Assembly: GCA_947495125.1 (NCBI GenBank)
Contig: CANLXL010000001.1
Location: forward strand, 372,001-436,000
Direction: 5' to 3'
Source of the DNA: an uncultured Flaviramulus sp.
Lineage (GTDB): Bacteria > Bacteroidota > Bacteroidia > Flavobacteriales > Flavobacteriaceae
Length of the DNA: 64,000 bases
Made by a program: the position numbers and the translations under genes. The notes below the pieces were generated by a model. It made no database searches, was not told the origin of the DNA, and saw nothing but the letters and a program-made list of their open reading frames with translations. Below, piece by piece: positions 44,981-52,762 of the stretch. Within the stretch, counting starts at the first letter, position 1. The number at the start of each line of letters is the position of its first letter.

Positions 44981-46237
44981 ATGGAAATTAATAATAGAAA
45001 TTATCCAAAACAAAAAAAAACAATCATAGGCATATGTATGGACGGCACATCTTACCCCTACTATGAAGCTGCAAAAGAGGTTATGCCGAATCTACAACGT
45101 TTTATCAAAGAAGGTTCATTTGGCATGGTAAAGAGTGTTATCCCTTCTTTTACTAACCCTAACAACATGGCTATTACCACCGGAGTTCCTCCAAAGGTAA
45201 ATGGTATTTGTGGAAATTTTTATTGGGATACGGACTTACAAGAAGAAGTTATGATGAGTGATCCTAAATATTTGAAAGTTCCAACCATACTATCTGAAAA
45301 AAGTAAAAGCGGAAATAAGATTGCAGTTGTTACGGCAAAAGAAAAGTTGCGACGCATGCTATCTCACAATCTAAACGGAATTTGTTTTTCCGCAGAATTC
45401 GCAAACGAGGCCACTTTAGAAAATAATGGTATTGAAAATGTAGAATCCCATTTGATGGGCAAGACCAGACCTGGCATTTACGATCCTTATATTTCGGTAT
45501 ATTGTATTGAAGCTGGTGCAAAATTGCTACAAAGAGAACATTTCGATATCATGTATCTAACAACTACTGACTTTGTACAGCATAAATACGCTCCCGGAGA
45601 TTCTGAAGCAAACGACTTTTTATCCAAAATAGATTATTGGTTTGGTGAATTAGATAAATTAGGTGCTATTATTGGTATTACTGCCGATCATGGTATGCAA
45701 GCAAAAACTAATGCAGATGGTACTCCAAAAGTTCAGTTCATTGAAAAGTTATTAAGCGAACAAGGTATTAACACCCGTGTTATCCTTCCAATTACAGACC
45801 CTTATGTTGTACATCATGGTGCTTTGGGGGGATACGGAACCTTATACTTGGACGATAAGTCCCAACTGGAAAAAGCTAAATCTTATTTGTTAAGCCTGGA
45901 CGGTATTGAAAAAGTTTTAACCAATAGTGAGGCCGTTGAAGCTTATGAATTACCACATGACAGAATCGGTGACTTAGTAATTCTGTCCGATGCCTCTACG
46001 ACTATTGGTCGAACACCGGACTGGCATGATTTAGACAAAGTTAAAGAAGGCTTACGCTCTCATGGTGGTGAGCATGCGCAGGTAGTACCAATGATATTCA
46101 ACAAGAAACTAAATGACGAATATGCTGAAAAATTAGCCGCAGGAGGATGTAGAAACTTCGATCTATACCACTTTCTTTCTAACGGATTTGAAAATACCAC
46201 ACAAGAAACAGAAAACACTCTTAAAGCTGAAATATGA
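44981..46237 (+). CDS. phnA: Phosphonoacetate hydrolase
   Basis: A 418-residue cytoplasmic alkaline-phosphatase-superfamily enzyme that splits phosphonoacetate into acetate and phosphate. It has D21 (MDGTSYPY), nucleophile T58 in PSFTNPNN, D197 and H201 (TTTDFVQH), D236-H237 (TADHGM) and a C-terminal SHGGEHAQVVPM segment supplying the last histidine. The PSFTNPNN and HHGALGGYGT segments are characteristic of PhnA rather than of nucleotide pyrophosphatases. Its stop overlaps the phnY start by four bases (ATGA). It is the last step of the AEP to acetate route. Confidence 0.93.
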   Translation: MEINNRNYPKQKKTIIGICMDGTSYPYYEAAKEVMPNLQRFIKEGSFGMVKSVIPSFTNPNNMAITTGVPPKVNGICGNFYWDTDLQEEVMMSDPKYLKVPTILSEKSKSGNKIAVVTAKEKLRRMLSHNLNGICFSAEFANEATLENNGIENVESHLMGKTRPGIYDPYISVYCIEAGAKLLQREHFDIMYLTTTDFVQHKYAPGDSEANDFLSKIDYWFGELDKLGAIIGITADHGMQAKTNADGTPKVQFIEKLLSEQGINTRVILPITDPYVVHHGALGGYGTLYLDDKSQLEKAKSYLLSLDGIEKVLTNSEAVEAYELPHDRIGDLVILSDASTTIGRTPDWHDLDKVKEGLRSHGGEHAQVVPMIFNKKLNDEYAEKLAAGGCRNFDLYHFLSNGFENTTQETENTLKAEI

Positions 46238-47715
46238 GTCAATTACAACACACATTAGAAAAAGCGAGTCATAAGAACGATGATGGTATCATCGAGTTTG
46301 GGGCCATTATAAATGGAAAACAAATAAGCACCGGAGAATGGATTGAAGTTCATAATCCATACACTAAAAAATTAGTGGGTCGCGTTGCCTCTATTAATAC
46401 TGATACTTTAGATCGGGTGCTAAAAGATACTTATAAGACCAAGATTACCCTAACACGTTACCAGCGTTACGAGATTTTAAACAAAATAGCCGACGAGTTG
46501 GAAAAGCGCGTGGATGAAGTGAGTCAGATGATTACCGATGAAACCGGGCTTTGTTTAAAAGACACACGCTATGAAGCAAGTCGCGTTTCAGACGTATTAC
46601 GCTTTTCTGCCATGAAAGCTTTAGATGATGATTCTCAAGTCTTTCCCTGCGATGTTTCAAAAAACGGCAAACCAAGACGCATTTACACAACGCGTGTACC
46701 CCTAGGGTTAATTAGTGCGATTACACCATTTAATCATCCCATGAATCAGGTTGTGCATAAAATTGCTCCGGCTATTGCCACCAATAATACCGTGGTTTTA
46801 AAACCATCAGAAAGAACCCCCCTATCAGCATACTATTTTGCCCAATTGGCCATTGATTGTGGTTTACCCGCAAACATGCTTAATTGTATTAATGGTAAAG
46901 ATATTCAGGCCACTTCGGAAATGATGACCGTTCATCCGGATATTACTATGGTCTCCTTTACGGGAGGAAGTAAAATTGGAAAAATTATCGCATCAAAAGC
47001 GGGATATAAAAAGCTAGTTTTGGAACTCGGTGGTAGCTCTGCGCTTTTGGTGTTAGATGACGCCGATATTGATGAAGCCGTTGAAGTCACCATGGCTGGA
47101 ACTTTTAAAAACTCTGCACAACGTTGTACGGCGATTCGCAGAATTTTAGTACATAACAGTATTGCCGATGAATACGCTTCAAAATTAGCAGATCGCGTAC
47201 AAGCCATAAAATATGGGGACCCCTATGATGCCGATAACGATATGGGAACGGTAATCACTGAAGCGGCCGCAGAAGAAATGGAAGCCAGAGTAAAAGATGC
47301 TATCGCAAATGGTGCGGTATGCTTAGCTGGTAATAAACGTGAAGGTGCATTATTTGCTCCAACAGTTTTAGACCATATTAAAAACGATCATGAAGTTGTT
47401 GCTAAAGAAACCTTTGGCCCGGTGGCTCCAATTATCAGGTTCGAAACTTTAGACGAGGCCATAGACATCGCTAACGATACGCCTTATGGATTATCCGGAG
47501 GTGTGGTTAGTAATCACTGGCCGTCTATACAACGTGTTATTACAGAATTAGATACCGGCACCGTAAATGTAAACGAAGCACCTAGCTACCGCTTAGAATG
47601 GACCCCTTTTGGAGGTGTAAAGGATTCCGGATTAGGTTATAAAGAAGGGGTTATTGAAGCCATGAAAGGTTACACCTATATTAAAACCTACTCACTTCCT
47701 TGGGATATCGCATAA
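46234..47715 (+). CDS. phnY: Phosphonoacetaldehyde dehydrogenase
   Basis: A 493-residue aldehyde dehydrogenase with N167 (PFNHP), general base E264 (LELGG) and nucleophile C298 (SAQRCTA). It lies between phnA and phnW in one operon, so the expected reaction is NAD-dependent oxidation of phosphonoacetaldehyde to phosphonoacetate. The assignment rests on the catalytic residues plus context. ATG start, overlapping phnA by four bases. Confidence 0.9.
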   Translation: MSQLQHTLEKASHKNDDGIIEFGAIINGKQISTGEWIEVHNPYTKKLVGRVASINTDTLDRVLKDTYKTKITLTRYQRYEILNKIADELEKRVDEVSQMITDETGLCLKDTRYEASRVSDVLRFSAMKALDDDSQVFPCDVSKNGKPRRIYTTRVPLGLISAITPFNHPMNQVVHKIAPAIATNNTVVLKPSERTPLSAYYFAQLAIDCGLPANMLNCINGKDIQATSEMMTVHPDITMVSFTGGSKIGKIIASKAGYKKLVLELGGSSALLVLDDADIDEAVEVTMAGTFKNSAQRCTAIRRILVHNSIADEYASKLADRVQAIKYGDPYDADNDMGTVITEAAAEEMEARVKDAIANGAVCLAGNKREGALFAPTVLDHIKNDHEVVAKETFGPVAPIIRFETLDEAIDIANDTPYGLSGGVVSNHWPSIQRVITELDTGTVNVNEAPSYRLEWTPFGGVKDSGLGYKEGVIEAMKGYTYIKTYSLPWDIA

Positions 47716-47788
47716 CCATATTTTAATACAAAACTAAAAACAGACTGCAATATTATGTATCAGTTTCTCATAATGTTGCAGCCTAGAA

Positions 47789-48916
47789 ATGAATTCAATA
47801 AAAATGAAAGAAATAACAAGAAATGTACTTTTAAACCCGGGGCCGGCAACCACTACAGATACTGTGAAATTGGCACAAGCCGTACCAGATATTTGTCCGC
47901 GTGAGCAGGAATTCGGAGATTTAATGGAATTCTGCGCTACAGAAATCACAAAGTTCGTCGGAGACCCTAATGATTATGCCACTGTACTATTTGGCGGATC
48001 AGGAACTGCAACAGTAGAAGCGGTTTTAAACTCAGTAATTCCAAACCATGGTAAAGTGTTAATCGTCGATAATGGTGCTTATGGAAAACGCATGTGTCAA
48101 ATTACAAACGTATATAAAATACCAACGGTTGTTTTTGAATCGTCATCCATAGAACCCATTGATTTAAATGCCTTAGAATCACTTATAGAAAACACTGATG
48201 GGTTAACCCATTTAGCCATGATTCATCATGAAACAACTACAGGCTTACTAAACGATATTACATCGGTTGGTACGCTTTGCAAAAAACACAATATTAGTTT
48301 TATTGTTGATTCTATGAGTGGCTTTGCTGCAATTCCTGTAGACATGAAATCCATGAATATTGATTATTTGGCAGCGAGTTCGAATAAAAACATTCAGGGT
48401 ATGGCGGGTATTGGATTTGCTATCTGTAATAAAGTAGCATTAGAATCTACGGCAGACATTCCAATGCGTAGTTTATACTTAAACTTATATGCACAATATG
48501 CCTATTTTGAAAAAACACATCAAACCAGATTCACGCCACCGGTACAAACCTTTTACGCCTTAAAACAGGCCATACTAGAAACACATGAAGAAACCATAGA
48601 AGGCAGGTATGCACGATACAGTAAGTCCTGGGAAACGTTATTAGATGGTTTGGAAGCATTGAATCTAAAATACTTAATAGACAAAGAACATCATTCCAGA
48701 ATTATAACATCCATCATTGAGCCCCATGTTGAGGCTTATAATTTTAATGAAATGCACGATTATTTCTTTGAAAAAGGATTTACTATTTATCCCGGGAAAG
48801 TAAATAATTACGACACATTTAGAATTTCAAACATTGGACAAATTGATTACACAGATATTGAAGCTTTCCTAAAAGTATTAAAATCGTATCTTGTAAAAAT
48901 TAATTACATTCAATAA
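47789..48916 (+). CDS. phnW: 2-aminoethylphosphonate:pyruvate transaminase
   Basis: A 375-residue class-V-fold PLP aminotransferase. It has the family's LLNPGPATTTDTVK start, the PREQEFGDLM segment, the GSGTATVEA loop and the PLP lysine K200 in SSNKNIQGMAG. It transfers the amino group of 2-aminoethylphosphonate to pyruvate, giving phosphonoacetaldehyde and alanine, the first step for PhnY and PhnA. The gap to phnY is 73 bp. A second ATG at codon 6 (47804) is a possible start. Confidence 0.94.
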   Translation: MNSIKMKEITRNVLLNPGPATTTDTVKLAQAVPDICPREQEFGDLMEFCATEITKFVGDPNDYATVLFGGSGTATVEAVLNSVIPNHGKVLIVDNGAYGKRMCQITNVYKIPTVVFESSSIEPIDLNALESLIENTDGLTHLAMIHHETTTGLLNDITSVGTLCKKHNISFIVDSMSGFAAIPVDMKSMNIDYLAASSNKNIQGMAGIGFAICNKVALESTADIPMRSLYLNLYAQYAYFEKTHQTRFTPPVQTFYALKQAILETHEETIEGRYARYSKSWETLLDGLEALNLKYLIDKEHHSRIITSIIEPHVEAYNFNEMHDYFFEKGFTIYPGKVNNYDTFRISNIGQIDYTDIEAFLKVLKSYLVKINYIQ

Positions 48917-48934
48917 TATTTAAATTTTAAAATC

Positions 48935-49504
48935 TTGGAAGATATTCTAGTAAACCTTGGGAAACAGCTGAAAAAAGTAAGGGTAAACAAAAACCTAAGT
49001 TTAAAACAAGTTGCCGAAATGAGCGACCTTAGTATTGGTTTAATTTCTAAAATAGAGAATTTTAGAACAACACCATCGCTTCCGGTTTTACTAAGAATTA
49101 TGCAATCTTTAGAGATAAATTTATCAGAATTAAATTTAAGTTCAAACAACAAAGAACCATATGTATTAATAAAAAAAGGTGAAGGAAAACTCGAGGACAG
49201 AGAAGATTCCAGAGGGTTAGAATACAACTTTTTATTTTCAGATAGTATAGCCAACAGCAATTTAAGAGTATATATTATAAATGTTAAACAAAACGTTTAC
49301 AGAGAACCAATATCAACGGATGCCACAGAACTTCTTTATGTTATAAAGGGTAAATTGACATACACCCTTAATGAAGAAGAACTTGAGTTAGAAGAAGGTG
49401 ACGTCCTATTCTTTGACGGATCTGTGCCTCATGCTTTACAAAACAAAAATACTACAACCGCTACACTATTAAAAATGTATATGATTCAGAAAAACGCCTA
49501 TTAA
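48935..49504 (+). CDS. XRE-family regulator with C-terminal cupin domain
   Basis: A 189-residue regulator with an N-terminal helix-turn-helix (about 8-62, LSLKQVAEMSDLSIGLISKIE) and a cupin sensor domain (about 115-180, ELEEGDVLFFDGSVPHAL). No ATG is available before the HTH, so TTG at 48935 is the likely start. It sits 18 bp after phnW and 3 bp before the MFS gene, so it is co-transcribed and probably governs the phn operon by sensing AEP or an intermediate. Confidence 0.88.
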   Translation: MEDILVNLGKQLKKVRVNKNLSLKQVAEMSDLSIGLISKIENFRTTPSLPVLLRIMQSLEINLSELNLSSNNKEPYVLIKKGEGKLEDREDSRGLEYNFLFSDSIANSNLRVYIINVKQNVYREPISTDATELLYVIKGKLTYTLNEEELELEEGDVLFFDGSVPHALQNKNTTTATLLKMYMIQKNAY

Positions 49505-49507
49505 ATA

Positions 49508-50797
49508 ATGTCTTTAACATCGCAGCAAAAGTACTGGAGAAAAAGAATATTCGGACTCACCTGGCTCGCCTATGCGGGCTTTTATTTTGGAAGAAAGAAT
49601 TTATCGGTTACCTGGAGTTCTATAGAAACCGATTTAGGCCTAGACAACGCCTACTATGCCTCTATCATCTTTGTTTATAGCTTAATCTATACCATAGGAC
49701 AGTTTTTAAATGGGTATTTGTCGGATAAATTCGGACCGCGAAAAATCGTTAGTATTGGTCTTTTTTTAGCGGCAACGGCGAATTTCTTTTTAGGCATGTC
49801 TTTTTCTGTTGGTATTATTGTTTTCCTCATTGCTTTGAATGGATATGGGCAATCTACCGGATGGAGCGGTTTAATAAAAAACATGACGCCATGGTATAAA
49901 AGTAACGAACGAGGTATCGTGATGTCCTGGTGGTCTACCTGCTACGTGACTGGTGGGTTTTTAGCAACTATTTTTGCAACCTATGTGGCTTTTGATATGG
50001 ATTTCATGTCTGAAATGGGTTGGAAAAGAGGGTTTTTCTTCCCTTCAATGGTTTTACTAGCTGTGGCTTTTACATATTTACTTTTCACAAGAAATAGCCC
50101 TAAGAGTATTAATCTGCCCATTATTATTGAGGATAAGTACCAACTTGATGACACCGGAAAACCCGACAACCTAAAACTTTTAAAAATTCTGATAAAAAAT
50201 AAAGCGCTTTGGATCTATTCCAGTTGCTATATGATTCTCAAAATGACACGGTATGCATTTCTGTTTTGGCTTCCCATATATTTAGAGAAAGCATTGAAAT
50301 ACGATGTCAGCGAAGCCGGTTATGTATCGTCTGTTTATGAATTAATAGGATTCTTTGGTGTTATACTTGCCGGCTATGCTTCAGACAAACTGTTTAATTC
50401 AAAACGCTTTAGTACCGTATCACTTATGATGATTGGATTGGCAATTGTTTGCCTGATACATCCCTATATGGTATCACTAGGTAAGGCTGGAGTCATTATA
50501 AGTATTGCATTAATAGGGATAGCAACTTATGGACCGGATTCACTAATTTGCACAGCTGGATCCATGGATGTTGGCGGAAAGAAAGGTGCCGGTATGGCGG
50601 CCGGAATTATTAATGGTATGGGCTCTATTGGGCAAATGTTTTCCGGTTTTATAGTTGTTGCCATCAATGAAGCCTTTGGGTGGGACAACCTCTTTAATTT
50701 CTTTGTAATCATGTCCCTTCTCGGCGGTGGGCTGGCAGCACTAAAATGGAACTTCAAAAGCCCTGAAAAGCATATTGAAACGTCTAGTGATGGATAG
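49508..50797 (+). CDS. MFS transporter of organophosphate:phosphate antiporter type
   Basis: A 429-residue, 12-helix MFS protein resembling GlpT, UhpT and UhpC. The N-terminal YAGFYFGRKNLSV segment places R29 at the position of the first phosphate-binding arginine of that family. R248 in the MILKMTRYAFLFWLPIYL segment matches the second. Keeping both arginines supports a substrate with a phosphate or phosphonate group. As the last gene of the phn operon it is a good candidate AEP importer. The substrate is inferred. Confidence 0.83.
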   Translation: MSLTSQQKYWRKRIFGLTWLAYAGFYFGRKNLSVTWSSIETDLGLDNAYYASIIFVYSLIYTIGQFLNGYLSDKFGPRKIVSIGLFLAATANFFLGMSFSVGIIVFLIALNGYGQSTGWSGLIKNMTPWYKSNERGIVMSWWSTCYVTGGFLATIFATYVAFDMDFMSEMGWKRGFFFPSMVLLAVAFTYLLFTRNSPKSINLPIIIEDKYQLDDTGKPDNLKLLKILIKNKALWIYSSCYMILKMTRYAFLFWLPIYLEKALKYDVSEAGYVSSVYELIGFFGVILAGYASDKLFNSKRFSTVSLMMIGLAIVCLIHPYMVSLGKAGVIISIALIGIATYGPDSLICTAGSMDVGGKKGAGMAAGIINGMGSIGQMFSGFIVVAINEAFGWDNLFNFFVIMSLLGGGLAALKWNFKSPEKHIETSSDG

Positions 50798-50910
50798 AAG
50801 TTATCTTCTCTTCTAAAAATAATAGTTACCAATATCCTTGTGATTTTAGTGACTATCTAATTTTTAATGAATAGTTTTGCTTTGAAACTCTTAACAAACA
50901 ACTATTCGAA

Positions 50911-51981
50911 ATGCATAATAACAGATTATCCATTAGTATATCTATTTCTATTTGCTTCTTTTTCTTTTTAGCGTGTAAAAAACAATCCGATCCGGTAAAA
51001 GTAGCTATCCCAATAGCTCCTGAAGGCATGATATGGATTCCTGCCGGAACTTTTAAGCAGGGAGCTGTCGCTCAAGACAAGATCGCCATGGCTCATGAAA
51101 AACCACAACACGATGTAAGCGTCGATGGCTTTTTTATGGATATCACGGAAGTCACCAATGCTCAGTTCTCAAAATTTGTTGAAGAAACGGGGTATATTAC
51201 AGTAGCTGAAAGAGATATCGATTGGGAGGAAATGAAAAAGCAGCTGCCAGAAGGCACACCAAAACCTCATGACTCTATCTTACAACCTGGCTCCCTATTA
51301 TTTAAAAAAACAAAAACATCGGTTCCTAATTTATATGATTTCTCACAATGGTGGCAATGGTCTATCGGTGCAAATTGGAAACACCCCATTGGCAAAAATA
51401 GCTCAATAGAAGGCAAAGATGATCATCCGGTAGTTCATATCTCTTATGAAGATGCCATAGCCTATTGCGATTGGGCTGGAAGACGTTTGCCTACCGAAGC
51501 TGAGTGGGAACATGCCGCCAGAGCCAATAAAAAAAACACCACATATTTTTGGGGTGATGATCTGACCAAACTATCGCAAAATGCAAACAGTTGGGAAGGT
51601 GAATTCCCTGTATTTAATACACTAGAAGATGGATTTGAGCGCAGTGCTCCTGTAAAATCTTATCCCGCGAATGCTTTTGGTCTTTTTGATATGGCCGGAA
51701 ATGTTTGGGAGTGGACGAGCGACTGGTATAATGTTAATTACTATTCAGAATTAGTATCATCCAATAAACCGATAATTAACCCTAAAGGAGCCTCTGAAGC
51801 CTACAACCCAACCAATCCTTACTTAGAAGAAAAGATTATAAAAGGCGGATCCTTTTTATGCAGCTATACTTACTGTGCGAGTTATAGAATCTCATCCAGA
51901 ATGGGATCCAGCTTAGATTCCTCTTCAGAACACATAGGATTTAGAACCGTTGCAACACCGGACATGTTACAGAATAAATAA
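50911..51981 (+). CDS. Formylglycine-generating enzyme family lipoprotein
   Basis: A 356-residue lipoprotein (Cys at about 22, context LACK) with an FGE-sulfatase domain. WIPAGTFKQG (about 42-51), ITEVTNAQF, RRLPTEAEWEHAAR and DMAGNVWEWTSDWY are present. So are the two catalytic cysteines C317 and C322 in KGGSFLCSYTYCASYR. Having both cysteines, unlike many FGE-fold relatives, argues for real oxidation of sulfatase Cys to formylglycine. The only CxPSR sulfatase in the window is at 2748-4229. It lies 113 bp after the MFS gene and may be co-transcribed with phn. The N-terminus carries a Ser-Ile run. Confidence 0.88.
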   Translation: MHNNRLSISISISICFFFFLACKKQSDPVKVAIPIAPEGMIWIPAGTFKQGAVAQDKIAMAHEKPQHDVSVDGFFMDITEVTNAQFSKFVEETGYITVAERDIDWEEMKKQLPEGTPKPHDSILQPGSLLFKKTKTSVPNLYDFSQWWQWSIGANWKHPIGKNSSIEGKDDHPVVHISYEDAIAYCDWAGRRLPTEAEWEHAARANKKNTTYFWGDDLTKLSQNANSWEGEFPVFNTLEDGFERSAPVKSYPANAFGLFDMAGNVWEWTSDWYNVNYYSELVSSNKPIINPKGASEAYNPTNPYLEEKIIKGGSFLCSYTYCASYRISSRMGSSLDSSSEHIGFRTVATPDMLQNK

Positions 51982-52000
51982 GACTGAATTAAACGAAACA

Positions 52001-52032
52001 AAAAAACCACTTCGATATTAAAGTGGTTTTTT
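52001..52032. terminator. Bidirectional rho-independent terminator
   Basis: A perfect 12-bp stem (AAAAAACCACTT / AAGTGGTTTTTT) with an 8-base loop between two convergent genes. The A run before and the T run after the stem let it work in both directions. It closes both the phn/FGE transcript and the pyrophosphatase transcript. Confidence 0.9.
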
Positions 52033-52051
52033 TGTTTCTTTCAACTATCGC

Positions 52052-52579
52052 TTAAATAGTGAAGGTTCTTTTTTTCTTGTGATCACTGTCATCATAGCGC
52101 TTTACACATTTATGATAGATTTCTACTGCTTCTTTGGCATTACCCCAACCACCAACATCGACCTTCTTTTCTTCTAAATCTTTATACACTTGAAAAAAGT
52201 GCTCTATTTCTTTAATTCTATGGGGATTCAAATCTGATATATCATTTCTCTTTCCCCAAACCGGGTCTGAAACAGGGACACAGATTATTTTTTCATCCGG
52301 ACCTTTTTCATCTGCCATATGAAAAACACCAATGGGTTTTACTTCCATGACTACCATAGGGTATGTTGGCTCTGTTCCTAAAACTAAAACATCCAATGGG
52401 TCTTGATCTAACGCTAATGTTTCAGGAATAAATCCATAATCCCCGGGATACATCATCGATGAAAACAAGGTGCGATCAAAGCGAATTTTATGTAATGTAA
52501 AATCGTATTCGTATTTATTTCTACTACCTTTTGGTATCTCAATTAACACATCAAATGTGAGCTCTTTTTTCTTCGTCAT
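52052..52579 (-). CDS. ppa: Inorganic pyrophosphatase (family I)
   Basis: A 175-residue soluble enzyme that hydrolyses pyrophosphate to drive biosynthesis. It has IEIPKGSRNKYEYD, the MYPGDYGFIP segment, the family signature DQDPLDVLV with its metal-binding aspartates, and the VPVSDPVW region. The longest frame adds 15 residues before the ATG at 52579; the family usually begins near this ATG. It is a housekeeping gene and marks the end of the catabolic island. Confidence 0.95.
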   Translation of the reverse strand: MTKKKELTFDVLIEIPKGSRNKYEYDFTLHKIRFDRTLFSSMMYPGDYGFIPETLALDQDPLDVLVLGTEPTYPMVVMEVKPIGVFHMADEKGPDEKIICVPVSDPVWGKRNDISDLNPHRIKEIEHFFQVYKDLEEKKVDVGGWGNAKEAVEIYHKCVKRYDDSDHKKKRTFTI

Positions 52580-52762
52580 GTTTTCAATTTTATTTTGGGG
52601 TGCAAAGATACTGAACACTTCCACCTAAAACAACTAAAAAGCTTCCAATTTCAACCTTTTATAAGAACTTGATTTTTAACGAATTTCATAACGTTTTAAA
52701 CCTAAAGCTTTTAATATTTTACTATCTTGTGGTCGACTAATTCTTTTAAATAATCAAATATT

